Positions 32,701 to 44,764 of a stretch of DNA of 64,000 nt are shown here, one piece after another; position 1 is the first letter of the stretch, and the number at the start of each line of letters is the position of its first letter. The translations under genes were made by a program, and so were the position numbers. The notes under the pieces were generated by a model. That model made no database searches. It was not told the origin of the DNA and saw only the letters and a program-made list of their open reading frames with translations. Source of the DNA: Diogma glabrata (Eukaryota; Arthropoda; Insecta; Diptera; Cylindrotomidae); the NCBI GenBank assembly GCA_963693315.1, contig OY856186.1, positions 279,949,491 to 280,013,490 on the forward strand, in the 5' to 3' direction.

Positions 32701-33099
32701 TAAAACGAAATATACAACTAAAGCTAAAACACCTATACTATATCAATCATATCATATGGAAACCCTTTTCAAACGTTAATCCAAATGATGAATTTAGCAT
32801 GTATTGTATAAAAAATACATGGATTTTAAGCAAAAGATTTCAATTCTACACGTTAAAAAGTTTTCATTTATTTAGTTATACAGGAATACCTCGCATAGTA
32901 CGGCTTCGATTAGTCCGGTTTCACTATAGTACGGTTTTAAATTTTCAAAAAAAAAAACATAAATGAAAAGTAAAAAAATTCTAGGGAAAAATTATTCTTA
33001 AAAAAAATAATATGTACATAATACATATATAAAATTGTTTTTATAAGCAAAACTCAGACAACGATGACTGTGCTGAAATGTCTGCAGAGATATAACGGC

Positions 33100-33219
33100 T
33101 GAACAGCTTTCAAAAATTATTGGAATGGTCGAAAAAGTTTCAGGTTATATTATGGAAGCTGATCCTAATATCGAACGTAGCATTACAATTAGTCGAACAA
33201 TAAACAATAAAGGGTAGCG
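33100..33219 (+). pseudogene. Tigger-like transposase, C-terminal scrap
   Basis: Encodes EQLSKIIGMVEKVSGYIMEA and DPNIERSITISRTINN to a stop. This helical C-terminal tail is of the type seen after the DDE domain of pogo/Tigger transposases; nothing of the DDE domain or the CENPB helix-turn-helix is left. The assignment leans on the surrounding TIRs. Confidence 0.45.
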
Positions 33220-34795
33220 AAAAGCCGAAATTCTACGTCCACGCCGTGCTACCTCGGTAACGCTAACAGAATTAGGTTGGTGTAGTTGGGGCAGAGTAGA
33301 TACTGCTTATACTCAATGATTCTGTACCATGGCGAGTCATTGGTGCCATAAAATTAATGCAACTCAAGCGTCTGTTCTTCATGTTAGGGGCGGCTTGCAG
33401 CGGGCGTCTGTCTTGGATCAAGCGGCTCGCTATATAAACGTGTAAAAAGATTGTTTCTGGTGACCTTAAGATGCAGAACGAACCCATTCACGAAAATTTG
33501 GGTTGGGCGAAGGGCTAACACCCCATTTCTGTATAAAAACTTTTGTCATGAATTCTGTTCACAGGCCTTGGAATATCTCGGATTCATTATTAGAACGACC
33601 TCGGAAAGTGTATCCGGACTACGATTTAAAAATGGAAACCTGGAACGTGCTAAGCATTACAAGACCAGGAGATCTCTTAAAACTCACTCAACAAGTCGAG
33701 AGCTACACACTGGATATAGTTGTATTACAAGAACTAAGACTGCCAGATATTGGAATCCATGAAACAGCAAAAGGGTACGCTCTTTATTATTGCGGTCATC
33801 AAAACGGAGGAGAATTTGGAGTTGGCTTTCTTATACACCGTCGTGTGAATCAGCATGTTATCGACTTCTGCCCAATTAATATGCGGTTATGCACACTGAG
33901 AATCCGCACGCAAAAATTCAATGTAACGATCGTCAATGTTCATGCACCCACTGAAGATAAAGCAGATGATGTTAAAGACCCGTTCTTCCTAGAACTCGAA
34001 GAAGTCATCAATAACATCCCGCGATAGGTACGATATAAAAAAAAACTCACAACATCGGGATCAAATTGTAGAATAGTAATCGAAGGGTCAGTTTCTGATC
34101 CTTTCGATATAACATCAGGTGTGTCGGCGTCGCCGGCGTCTCTGCCGCATACAGAGTTTTCTACGCATACTCAAAACTTCTGCGATCAAAACATCTTTCG
34201 CGGTCGTGTAAACTCACACTTTACAAAGTATTAATCTTACCTGTGCTTACTTTTGGAAGTGAAAGCCAGACAGTGACTTCCTCCGATTGTAGAATTTTAT
34301 CAACATTCGAGAGGCAAGTCATACGAACAATTTATGGTCTATGCAAAGTTGCTGAAAATCAGTATAGAATCCGAATGAATCATGAAATCAGACTGCTTCT
34401 TGGAGGCTGCGATGTAATCGGATTCATTAAATCCAACCGGATTAGATGGTTTGGTCATGTAGAAAGGGCTCCATTGGATAGAATGATAAAAAAAAAGCGT
34501 CCCAACAACAAGCAGCTGGTGTTTGTCGACGAAGAAGACCTAGACAACGCTGGCGTGATGACATCATCCAAGACCTTCGTGATATAGGATGTCGAAACTG
34601 GGGTCAACTGGTCATGGAACGAGATGATTGGAAGCTGATTGCACAGACGCAAAATTCCTCCATGGGATGTAAACGCCAGAGAGAAAACAATAAACAATAC
34701 AATTCATTGCTACAAAGAATTGTTGAGGAGAAACCACCAAAACTGATCCAGATGACGATGTATTGCAATTTTTTGGCAAAAAAAAAAGTTAATTA
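33216..34795 (+). mobile_element. RTE-like element, internally deleted copy
   Basis: Its 5' leader (CGTCCACGCCGTGCTACC, then TTCACGAAAATTTGGGTTGG) matches the leader of the element at 54,350-57,640. 33,600-34,025 encodes the endonuclease start (METWNVLSI, VVLQELRLPDI, FNVTIVNVHAPTE). Then a deletion joins it, near 34,030-34,130, to the protein C-terminus (AYRVFYAYSKLLRSKHLSRS; RIRWFGHVERAPLDRMIKKK). The entire RT domain is gone. An A-rich 3' end is at 34,785. Confidence 0.75.
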
Positions 34796-34897
34796 AAACA
34801 TCAGAATTTAAAGTGAATTGTGTGAATTTTGTTTATCTAGTTGTTTTAACCATTTTAAATTAACTTGTTTTTGTTTGTTTAGTTATTTTTAATAAAT

Positions 34898-35606
34898 ATA
34901 TCGTCGCTTTAATAATGAAACAACGTATTCGCAAAAGTGTAGTTTCGAGATAATTGGGTTTAAAGATTTTTCGATTTTCTGATTTTCGTAAACTCGGCAG
35001 CACAATTGAATGAATAAAGATATTGGAAAAAAATTTCTACCAATTAATCTTGACTAATTTCCCCACAGCATATTAAAATTTCACATTAGTACCTGCTGGC
35101 TTTTCTACCTAAAAAGAGGTGAAAAGTCAATCAGGTACCTTATACGTTATTTCATATTTCATATACGTTATTTCATTTTGCATGGAAGGACGATTAAGCC
35201 TAAAACTAATTATAATTGAAATAACACATAATATTCTTACAATTTTTTATTTATATGAACCGGCATATCATGTAGTAATGAATGATGCTTATACAATATT
35301 TTAGATTTACCATTTCGTGTGGCGATCGTAATGTATGTAAAGTATACGACACTGATTTTACCCAAGTTATTATTCTGTAGGAATTGAAATATTGTAGATG
35401 CATTTACGCTGTTTCAATATTTAACCAAATTCAAATTTGCATGTACGTTAATTAACAATATATTAATTTTCACCCCCAGTTATAAAAAAATTGGAAAATG
35501 TTAAAATGCCACTTTATAGACATCCTTATGGGGAATGCAGCGCACCCATTATATAAAAACAACGTATATATGGCATACGTTATTTCATTATTAAAGCGAC
35601 GATATG
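34898..35606. mobile_element. 709-bp TIR element
   Basis: ATATCGTCGCTTTAATAATG at 34,898 is inverted at 35,587-35,606, and similarity extends ~30 bp to AACGTAT. AT-rich; internal CGTTATTTCAT motifs recur. No coding capacity. Target duplication not clear. Confidence 0.65.
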
Positions 35607-35657
35607 TACATTTGAATATATTACTCTCGTTTTCTTTATTAAAAAAAAGGAAAAAAC

Positions 35658-36389
35658 CAGTGTTGCAAAACGAAAAAAAAATTCGTAACGGTATGCGTTT
35701 CGTTTTTATAACATTATATTTATTTTTTCGGTACGTTATTTCGTTATGAAACAGAAAAATATTATATTTGGTTATGTTATAACGTTATAGTTACGTTATT
35801 TTAAAATAAAATGTTATATTTAAAACTAACCTATTTAAATGTCCAAAAATCGAAAATCTCTAATGAACAGTTACTTTTTGCATACAAAATTAGAAAAACA
35901 TTAACATAAAATTAATATTTTTCAAATTTATTTTTATAGTAGTATAAAATTAAATAATTAAATACATGAAAAAAATTTGCATCCAGCATAAAAATATTCC
36001 TTCTTAAAATTATTCGAAACACCTGTGATGCAGAAACGGCTAGTGCAGACTTGAAATATACCTAAAATTTTACAAAATGTTTATTATTTTGCTACAAATA
36101 TTAAACAATTTTATAATTACCAAAACCTTTAGTTCAAGCGTCCACAGAAATTGAAAAAGAGCAGATAAGTTGGATTTTATAATGCCGGTTTTGGCTCTTT
36201 TATTTCCATATAATTATGCGAAAATTATACCAAAAAAACGAAAAAATTATTAACGTTATCGTTACGTTTTACGTTATTGTAACGCAATTTAATTTTTAAA
36301 ACTTTATGAAAGTAATTATAACTAATAACGCTATTTCATTTCGTTATTTCGTTTTTGCGTTACGTTTCGAGTAACGTTTTGCAACACTG
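35658..36389. mobile_element. 732-bp hAT MITE
   Basis: The ends are CAGTGTTGCAAAACG and its complement. The 8-bp target duplication GAAAAAAC is at 35,650-35,657 and 36,390-36,397. Subterminal CGTTA/TAACG motifs are dense on both sides (for example 35,730-35,800 and 36,240-36,370), as in transposase-binding arrays. No coding capacity. Confidence 0.85.
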
Positions 36390-36595
36390 GAAAAAACAAA
36401 TTGTATGGAACAAATTATCGTTTTTTGTATGTAGTTAGTTCCTCGATTAGTCCGGTTTCAAATAGTACGGCTAAATGGTGGAACCGATTAACCGTACTAT
36501 GCGAGGTATTCCTGTATATGAAATTAATCTAAAATATGTACAATTATATACTTAAAATTGAGGTTTTCAGTTTAATGCTTTCAATAAATTGTATA

Positions 36596-37158
36596 GTCCC
36601 TGGGCCTTCACCTACATAATTTTGTGATTACCACATATTTTACACTTTATGATACGCCTGTCCTTGACGAGCATGAAAACATTTGTTCTATGATTTTTCT
36701 CAAATCGGCCGCTTTTGCGTTCGGCAAGCTCCAAAAAATGCCGATTGCCCGCGATCTTGTAAATTTGCTACCACATTTTTTTTTTTGACTGTGGAAGTTG
36801 GAAATTTGTTTTAGAATACGAGGGTAAGCATGTCCGACCAAAATGTGTTTGCTATTGTCGAGTCCGACAACTGACATTTTGGATGTTTGGGTTGTCGGAC
36901 TAGACAATAGCAGACAAATTTTTGTCGGACAAGGTTACCCTTGTGTTCTAAATCAAATTTCCAACCTCCATAGTTAAAAAAAAACAAAAATTTACAAGAT
37001 CCCGGGTAATCGGCATTTTTCGGAGCTTGCCGAAAGCAAAAGCGGCCGATTTGAAAAAACTCGCAGAACAAATGTTTTCGGGCTCGTCAAGGACAGGTGC
37101 ATCACGAAGTATAAAATATGTGGTAATCACAAAATTATGTAGGTGAAGGCCCAGGGAC
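36596..37158. mobile_element. Foldback element, copy 2
   Basis: Almost entirely an inverted repeat: GTCCCTGGGCCTTCACCTAC at the left, its complement at the right, flanked by TA. The arms continue through ATTTTGTGATTACCACATA to a short centre near 36,875. Related to 8,011-8,480 in the inner arms. Non-coding; a TA-targeting long-TIR MITE. Confidence 0.8.
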
Positions 37159-37159
37159 T

Positions 37160-37651
37160 AGTAGGTCTTAAAAGAAATCCAAAATCATTGATGAAAACAT
37201 AAAACTCAAATATACTTCAAATATCCAAAAAATACTTATCTGAATTTTGTTTTTATCAATAATTTTGCGATTGATATAATAACAGCCCATTGCAAATAAA
37301 GTTTTAGTATTAATATTCATTCGTAACAGTGGATCTTTTTAAAACAAAATGTTTTTTTACTATACAAATTGGAAAACGAATTTGTACATTAAAAAATTAT
37401 AAAACTATCAAATTAGAATTATTAAAATAAATACATACATGAAAAAAAGTAATACAAATTGACAACCTAATACTTTTACATGTGGGATAATATTAAAAAA
37501 ATCTTTAGGTTTAAAAACTTTGGTTGAATGAACGCAGTCATCTGATATTTGAATACCTATAAAATATCAATACTATTTGTAGCGAGGGGGCCCCTGTGCA
37601 TGTGGGGCCCGAGGCGGCCGCCTCTTCCGCCTCTATGGTAATCCGCCACTG
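37160..37651. other. Right end of hAT-A
   Basis: Non-coding. AT-rich until 37,580, then GC-rich subterminal sequence (GGGGCCCGAGGCGGCCGCC) and the CAGTGGCGGATTA terminal repeat in complement. Confidence 0.6.
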
Positions 37652-37739
37652 CACGTTCTCGGTAAAATAGGCGATATGTGGTACATTCGTTGAAGATAAA
37701 CTCATGGTTTTGAAGTAAACTGATTTAACAGTTGAGTCC

Positions 37740-38850
37740 AAATTTGATGAGTTTAGCGATAAGTATTTGGGTACCAAAGGCATCCTTTTAGATTCGACTT
37801 ATTTCGTGAAGGGCAACCCAAACCTTCGAAATAAAAATCCGACACGAGGCCCTTTGATCAACTATTTTAACAACAACGTGCATTTTTTTGAAAGTTTTAC
37901 GTCGCACAAAGTTAGTGGTGATATATCCTTTAAACAACCATCAGCAGATTTTCCTCGATTACCACGAATACACATTGAACCATTAAGGGGTGATTATAGC
38001 AAATGACTAACTTTTCAAGATCTATATTTATCTACTGTTCACAATAGTACCTCGTTATACAATATTCATAAATTCACAATTTTAACTATTAAAAAGAGAC
38101 GCAGTATCTTTAATACGTCACCTGCCAGTCCATGATGTTAATTGTTACTTATACTGAAGCTTGGGATAAAATTGTAAAACGGTATTATTGAAACCGCCTA
38201 GTACTACAATCATTAATCGAAACGTTTTTAAGTAACCATCGACAATAAATGGTACCGCTCCAGCTTTACCTAAATTGAGTGATACTTCAGATGAAGCAAT
38301 TCGACGTATACATGCTTTGGGAGGTGACGCAGTTAAAAGGTGGTCTAAAGAAACTATTAATACCGATTCGTTCTATTGAACAATTTCTAGACTTTATAAA
38401 CCAAAGGTGTGAAGCAAAGAAAATTTGTATCAATTTAGGCAAATCACAAAGAGATAGTGTATCAAAATCTTTTACAAAATCAATGCACAGTAACTACAAC
38501 GAGTGGTGTGTATTTTTTAAAGAGGTGTATTCCTTTATAAAATTACCTATTGTACAACGAAGCAGTCAACGCATACAATGTGTGTTACAATACAACTGTA
38601 TACGAGAAAGACATACCACTCAATGTTGCCAAGTACTAATTTTATGTAAGGTTTGTATGCGGCGTCATCATACCTTACTTCGTTTTCAAGCTCCATCTAG
38701 TCCATTAAACCAACAGCAACTCAATGAAACAGCTTCTCCATCAGTAATTGTGCTAGAAACTGTTCTAGAACCAAATGAATCAAATTCATTTACCAGAAGT
38801 ATCAAATAAAACAACTTCTTATACTACACAAATCCCAATCAATATAACGT
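37740..38850 (+). pseudogene. gag: BEL-Pao gag, decayed
   Basis: Contains PRLPRIHIEPLRGDYS followed by a TGA where BEL gags have W, then LTFQDLYLSTVHNSTSLYNI in frame: the LPKI...F.GDY.EW..F.D motif of BEL gag. Next come AWDKIVKRYY and EQFLDFINQRCEAKK. Near the end is a zinc-knuckle-like CKVCMRRHHTLLRFQ. Several frameshifts. It follows the primer site at 14,172 once hAT-A is removed. Gag would form the particle. Confidence 0.75.
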
Positions 38851-38856
38851 CACGTC

Positions 38857-39110
38857 TTGCTATATTACCAACCACATTCGATGTACATCAGTGATATCGG
38901 TGGCAAATTACATATCGCGCGAATATTATTGGATTTGGGATCGCAATCGACGTTCGTTTCTGAAACTCTAGTTCAGAAATTACGTCTGCCACGTTCGTAC
39001 GAGAAAATAAATGTAACGGGGTTGGCTAGCTTCAGAAGTTACCAATATTACAATGCCAGATATTACGAGTGTCGATGTCGTGAAAGGTAGTATAGAAATT
39101 CTGATCATTA
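38857..39110 (+). pseudogene. BEL-Pao aspartic protease remnant
   Basis: ARILLDLGSQSTFVSETLVQ: LLDLGSQ stands where BEL proteases have LLDSGSQ, so the catalytic DSG has become DLG. The frame is lost after about residue 65, and the rest of the protease and the start of RT are gone, replaced by the non-LTR element at 39,215. Confidence 0.75.
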
Positions 39111-39214
39111 TTTAATTTCATCAGTTATCAAAACTGATTTACTTAAAACTACAGCTTCCAAACCCCGTAAAACATTTCACTACTCAAATATGGATAAGAG
39201 TGGTCTTTAAAATT

Positions 39215-39979
39215 TTTTCCTTGGTTTCCCTTTCGACCATCATTGTTTTTACACTGACAATGCAAATGTTTCTGCTCAAAACTTTACAGAAACCATACAA
39301 TTTGCTATCAATAAATTTGTCCCTTTCTCCATAGTAAAACTTAAACAAAAATACTTGTATTCAAAAGCTGTCAAAGCGGCCTTTAGAAACAAATGTAAAT
39401 CATTTAATATTTGGATTCATAACAAAACTCCCACTAATCGATCCCAATATCTAGAAGCCAACAAAATATCTAACCAGATTATCTCAAACGAAAAGTCTGA
39501 AATTGACAGAGCGAAAGCTTCAAAACTTACGTCTATTTCTGTTTCTGACACGAGTCTCTACAGTGCCATTAATTCTTTAAATTCTGGTACAAAATTTTCT
39601 ATTCCCCCTATTATTGATGGTGATTTAATCGTCAATGATCTCGCAAGAAAAGCTAACTTGTTCGCTGAACGCTTTGCTCTGAACTCCACTGTTTTGAAAA
39701 CTCCTAAAGAAATGCCCCAAATCCAGTCTTCAGGAGTTAATATGAATGAACTTCATTTCAAACCCAAAATAAGTCGCTAAACTTTTAAAGGGGTTAAACA
39801 TCAACAAAGCCTTAGGAATGGACAATATTCCACCAATTATTTTAAAAACCTTTTCCAAAGAACTTGCACCAACTTTGACCAAAATATTCTACCAATCCTA
39901 CAAATCTGGTATATTTCCCTCGTGCTGAAAGTTGGCAAATGTCCAGCCCGTCCCCAAAAAGGGACCAAAATCCGATATT
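39215..39979 (+). pseudogene. Jockey/CR1-like element 2: linker region and RT start
   Basis: Plus-strand coding: AINKFVPFSIVKLKQKYLYS, RSQYLEANKISNQI, IPPIIDGDLIVNDLARKANL, then a broken frame with the start of RT (LGMDNIPPIILKTF-like) and PVPKKGPKSDI. Interrupted at 39,980 by element 1 in opposite orientation; resumes at 45,232. 5'-truncated against BEL. Confidence 0.7.
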
Positions 39980-40097
39980 TGTTTTTTTTTTTTATTCAAA
40001 GTTAGGCATGTTTAGTGTTAATTATAATAAATTATAAATTAACGTCTCTGAATATCCGAAGATACCATGCCAACTAGGGATAAGAATGGAATGCAAA

Positions 40098-40725
40098 TTA
40101 AGATTCTCTGAGAAATTTATGAACGTTAACTTTAAAGTCTTGAGGATTAAATTCATCAGGGAAAACCCAGGAAGGTAAGGCATTCCAAAGATGAGAGACT
40201 CTGTTGAAAAAGTCACGTTGGAAGGCTACAGTTCTACACCTAATTATTTGAACTGTAAAGGGATGCGCTGCTACGTTTGCTCTGGTGTGACGCGAAAGGT
40301 TTGCTGATTTAGGTAAAATCGATTTGATCTCTTCAGAAGCTCGTTCATCCATAATATATTTATAAAATATAGTCAAATCAGCAACATTTCTTCTGTACTG
40401 CAAGGAATCAAGACCGTTAGTAAGACTTGGGTTACCAATGAGTTTAATAGCTCTACGCTGTACAGAATCAAGGCAGTTGAGACTACTCAAGTAAGCTCCA
40501 CCCCATATGTGAGAAAAGTATTCCATGCAGGGACGTATAAAAGATTTATAAACTAAAAGAAGTTGTTCGCTATCGAAAAACTTACGACATCGCCCCAAAA
40601 ATCCTAACTTTTGAACAGCATTCTTAGCCAGATTAAAAATATGAGAATTCCACTTCATATTATTTTCAATCTCAACTCCTAGAAGTCTGACAGACTCATT
40701 CGCTAAAAGATTTTTGGGGCCAAAC
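40098..40725 (-). pseudogene. Jockey/CR1-like element 1, RT C-terminal part
   Basis: LANESVRLLGVEIENNMKWN, KLGFLGRCRKFF, LLVYKSFIRPCMEYFSHIWG and RRAIKLIGNPSLTNGLDSLQ: the thumb and connection part after the RT active site. An open frame of ~210 codons to the stop. The preceding RT part is beyond the Penelope insertion at 43,574. Confidence 0.85.
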
Positions 40726-40737
40726 GTTAATGGAAAA

Positions 40738-43561
40738 TTATAAATATATGAAAAATTTTCCTTTTTTAAAAAACAGCTTATTATAGACAAGTTGAAAAAT
40801 CAAACTACAAAAATTACATAAAAACTGTTTAGTTTTATTTTACAATTTTTTAATTTTTGTTAGTTATAGTTACTCCAATATTTCGACTTGTTAGTCATTA
40901 TCAAGGAAAGTCTGTAAAAAATCAGAACAACATTTACAAACATGTTAATATTTCTAATATGGCTAGTGACGCTAACATTATAGAAAACATACCTAAACTA
41001 TAACTTCATGGTTTTTAAAAAAATGCTTTATATAAAACAATGATAATTAAGGAAAAAACTATATAAACTGGCATTAACACATATATAAAAAAAACTTTTA
41101 GATCAACATATGATCGTGTCATCAAAATTTAAAAATTAACTGAATACAAAAAAACAAAATCAAAAACCAAATAACTAGCAATTAATTATATATTCCTTCT
41201 TGTAATAAAAACCTAACATTATATTTTTTATATGTGCCAATTATATTACGTCATTATCTATGCGATATATATTCTCAAATAAAAAAAATAAAATGAATAA
41301 ATAATATATAATATAAAATTAAACTGAGAGATGTTTATGCCAAGCTGGAAAAACTTTCTGTATCCCTGTTAAGAGTTACTGATCTTTATTAAGAAAACTA
41401 CCTAAACAACAACAATATTGAATCAACAAACCAATAAAATATATGCTATTCCCTTATCTTAACGATTGATTAAGCTCAGATAGTTCTTATGTAAACCTCT
41501 ACAATCCGTTTTGTAGTTTATTGAATTGTTGTGACGTGTGATATAACACATCTCTTTGAACACTCTCTTATGTTTATTAGACGCATAGTCAAGTATTGAG
41601 GCTTCTTGAAACTTAAAATTATTGTTGCATTCAATGGCATGTCTACATAGGGCAGATCTATGATGTGTTATGTTATTCTTATTCTTCATTGTATACTTTA
41701 CGTCAACCTTATGTTGGTTTAACCTAGTGGTTATCGTCTTAGAAGTTTCACCAATATAAGATTTTCCACAGTCACAATCAATTTTGTAAACAACGCCCGT
41801 TCTTTTTTCTTTCGGAATACGGTCCTTAAGGTTACCAAATGTCCTATTCAAACTGTTATCAACTCTCGTGGCTATTCTACTAATTTGATTAGGTCTACGT
41901 AGACACTTCTTAATCTTCTCGGTCAAATTGGGAACATAAGACATTGATCCATATATCACTTTACTTGGTACATCGTTAAGAACTGTCCGTCTTTCCTGTA
42001 AGTTCCTGTTCGTGTAGGTATATAAACATTTAGTTATAAGTTTATTGATGAGTTTATCAGGATAGTTATTTTTATGCAAAATTTGGTGTATTTTTATTTT
42101 ATTATTGTTTCTGTGTGAGGCGTCACTAAGTTCTAAAACCCTTTTAATAAACGATGTTACAACATTTACTTTCATTTTATATGGGTGCGAGGAATAGTAG
42201 TTGAGTATCCTATTCGACGCTATATCTTTACTGTACCAATTAGTTAATATTCTGTTGTTATGTCTCGTTAGTTTCATATCCAAAAACGAAATACTATTAT
42301 TACATTCTTTTTCCATCGTGAACATTACTTTTTGGTGGAAGGAGTTAAAAATGTTCAAAGTCGAATCAATATTATCTTTATGGATAATCAACAAGAAATC
42401 ATCAACGTATTTTTTAATAAATGATGGTTGTCCATTTAAAAGAGGTAATTGTTCCCGTAGTAATTTCTCAAGTACAATATCAGCAAGTATGGGAGATAGC
42501 GGATTGCCCATTGCGAGTCCAAAAAGTTGTCTATAGCATTGGTTGTTAAATTGGAAATAGTTATTATCGTTCACGCAAGTATCAAAAATTTTTAGAAACA
42601 ATTCTTTCGAAGAAGGAAACAAGTCTTCTATTTCTGACCATCTGTCAACAATTGCCATACGCGCTATATCCGTTGGTATGTTCGTGAATAGAGATATGAC
42701 TTCAAAGAGATGTGTTATATCACACGTCACAACAATTCAATAAACTACAAAACGGATTGTAGAGGTTTACATAAGAACTATCTGAGCTTAATCAATCGTT
42801 AAGATAAGGGAATAGCATATATTTTATTGGTTTGTTGATTCAATATTGTTGTTGTTTAGGTAGTTTTCTTAATAAAGATCAGTAACTCTTAACAGGGATA
42901 CAGAAAGTTTTTCCAGCTTGGCATAAACATCTCTCAGTTTAATTTTATATTATATATTATTTATTCATTTTATTTTTTTTATTTGAGAATATATATCGCA
43001 TAGATAATGACGTAATATAATTGGCACATATAAAAAATATAATGTTAGGTTTTTATTACAAGAAGGAATATATAATTAATTGCTAGTTATTTGGTTTTTG
43101 ATTTTGTTTTTTTGTATTCAGTTAATTTTTAAATTTTGATGACACGATCATATGTTGATCTAAAAGTTTTTTTTATATATGTGTTAATGCCAGTTTATAT
43201 AGTTTTTTCCTTAATTATCATTGTTTTATATAAAGCATTTTTTTAAAAACCATGAAGTTATAGTTTAGGTATGTTTTCTATAATGTTAGCGTCACTAGCC
43301 ATATTAGAAATATTAACATGTTTGTAAATGTTGTTCTGATTTTTTACAGACTTTCCTTGATAATGACTAACAAATCGAAATATTGGAGTAACTATAACTA
43401 ACAAAAATTAAAAAATTGTAAAATAAAACTAAACAGTTTTTATGTAATTTTTGTAGTTTGATTTTTCAACTTGTCTATAATAAGCTGTTTTTGAAAAAGG
43501 AAAATTTTTCATATATTTATAATTTGAATAAAAAGACAAGTAACCATTGAAGATTTTGATA
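40738..43561 (-). mobile_element. Penelope-like element with 0.8-kb inverted arms
   Basis: Flanked by a 12-bp target duplication GTTAATGGAAAA (40,726-40,737 and 43,562-43,573). The left arm 40,738-41,560 is the inverted copy of the right arm 42,700-43,524. The right side has an additional 37 bp (43,525-43,561) not in the left, matching the asymmetric tail known in Penelope. The arms include the C-terminal codons and 3' UTR, so this is a 5'-truncated element joined head-on to an inverted partial copy. Confidence 0.9.
41459..42699 (-). pseudogene. Penelope-like reverse transcriptase with GIY-YIG nuclease, 5'-truncated
   Basis: RT: FTNIPTDIARMAIVDRW, GLAMGNPLSPILADIVLE and the catalytic YVDDFLLIIH. 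Connector follows, then the GIY-YIG endonuclease GVVYKIDCDCGKSYIGETSK with a downstream Arg/His-rich region; it ends LHKNYLSLINR. Open to the stop without a frameshift, over about 410 codons. The first fingers of RT are missing. The open frame extends upstream to an ATG at 42,730, but residues before FTNIP come from the inverted arm and are a fusion artefact. Well preserved: a recent insertion. Confidence 0.9.
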
Positions 43562-43573
43562 GTTAATGGAAAA

Positions 43574-44760
43574 GGATTGGGTGTCTTTATCCTAGAAAAA
43601 TGACAAACCTGTGTTTTGCTTGTATTGAATTCAACACTGTTAGCAATATCCCAATCCATAATTGTTTTAAGATCAGTGTTAAGGGAATCTATCAATTTTA
43701 ACCTACACTCACTAAGCGCTAAGGGTGTATATAATTTAGGTGCTTCATGAGACGCATGAAGCGTGCTATCATCAGCAAAACTATGTATAGGATGAACCGT
43801 TGAGTCCAACAAATCATTAATATAGATAAGAAAAAGAGTTGGTGACAAAGCGGATCAGATATAAAGCTCTGTGTCCAAGATATAAGCTGCTCGTCTAAAC
43901 CATAGGATCTCAATTTGCATATAAGGTTGTTATGCCAAACTTTGTCAAATGCCTTGGAAATATCAAGAGCAACACCGAATGTTTCTCCAAAGTTTTCAAG
44001 CGACTTGTTCCAGATATGAGTGACAAAAGACAGCAAATCTCCCGTCGCTCTTCCTTTTCGAAATCCATATTGTCTGTCATTAATTAATTTGGAAGACTCT
44101 AAGAAGCTCATTAAATTAAAATTGACATATTTCTCAAAAATTTTAGCAACTACCGAAAAAATTGAAATGGATCTATAATTCGTAGGATCAGTCTTACTGC
44201 CCTTTTTTGAAACTGTCTGTACACTAGCCATTTTCCAAATTTCAGGAAAAACTCCTTTCTTATATGACAAATCTAAAATCTTCTTAGTGAGGATTGGTGC
44301 TAGCTCCCTAGCAAATGTTTTAAGTATAATCGGAGGAATAAAATCAGGGCCTGTTGCCTTGTTAGTATTGATTTTTAAAAGCATTTTTCGAGCAAAGTTT
44401 TTCCGAAAAACTATCCGCCTCATTTTATAAGAAACTTTAGAAATAGGTTTAGGTTGGAAATTAGGTTCTTTTAAAGTAGAATTTAAAGAGAAATAATGCC
44501 CAAGCAAATTAGCTTTCTCTTTTGGATCAATGATAGGGACATCTCTATTAACAACAGGCGGTAGGGAAGATTTACAAAAGTTGCTCTGGACAGCCTTTGC
44601 GGCTTTATAGAAATTGCGTGAACCAGTCGGATGTTTTGCGAATTTAGATGCTTTTTTCCTATTAAATAGATGTTTCTCTTCATCTATTAACTTACGACAT
44701 AAATTTCACTCTTTACGGTACTGTCTAAGGTTTTCATCGGTTTTGTTTTGATTAAACTTT
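43574..44760 (-). pseudogene. Jockey/CR1-like element 1, RT N-terminal and central part
   Basis: LRQYRKE-like linker, INTNKATGPDFIPPIILKTF, NYRSISIFSVVAKIFEKYV, RQYGFRKGRATGDLLSFVTH, VALDISKAFDKVWHNNLICK (first catalytic Asp), then after a deletion or frameshift LIYINDLLDSTVHPIHSFAD with ADDSTLH (catalytic pair). Reads up to KTQVCHFSRIKTPNPFPLT at the Penelope insertion point. Two or more frame breaks. Confidence 0.85.
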
Positions 44761-44764
44761 CGAA

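Larger units (their letters stand above)
32881..36514 (+). mobile_element. pogo/Tigger-like DNA transposon with three passengers
   Basis: Terminal inverted repeats are 23 bp and perfect (32,881-32,903 and 36,492-36,514), starting CAGGAATACCTCGC, flanked by TA on both sides. Start and TA target are typical of pogo/Tigger elements. Only a C-terminal scrap of transposase remains (33,100-33,219). An RTE-derived insert (33,216-34,795), a TIR element (34,898-35,606) and a hAT MITE (35,658-36,389) occupy the rest. Confidence 0.85.
14244..37651. mobile_element. hAT-A: 23.4-kb hAT transposon swollen by nested insertions
   Basis: The ends are CAGTGGCGGATTA (14,244) and its complement (ending 37,651). 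The 8-bp target duplication CACGTTCT is at 14,236-14,243 and 37,652-37,659. Both subtermini carry GAGGCGGAA and GGGGCC motifs. The transposase is a ZMYM1-like hAT enzyme on the minus strand, now in three pieces (31,371-32,700; 25,870-26,275; 14,304-14,372). Nested inside: a non-LTR element, a satellite-bearing insertion, a Tigger element and a foldback. It sits in the leader of a BEL-Pao element. The exact duplication makes the boundaries firm. Confidence 0.9.

Noticed and set aside
35119..35749. Short plus-strand frames
   Set aside because: They lie in AT-rich non-autonomous transposons and their boundaries ignore the element structure.
42703..42730. ATG at 42,730 as the start of the Penelope RT
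   Set aside because: Codons upstream of 42,700 are antisense sequence of the inverted arm; the real N-terminus has been lost.
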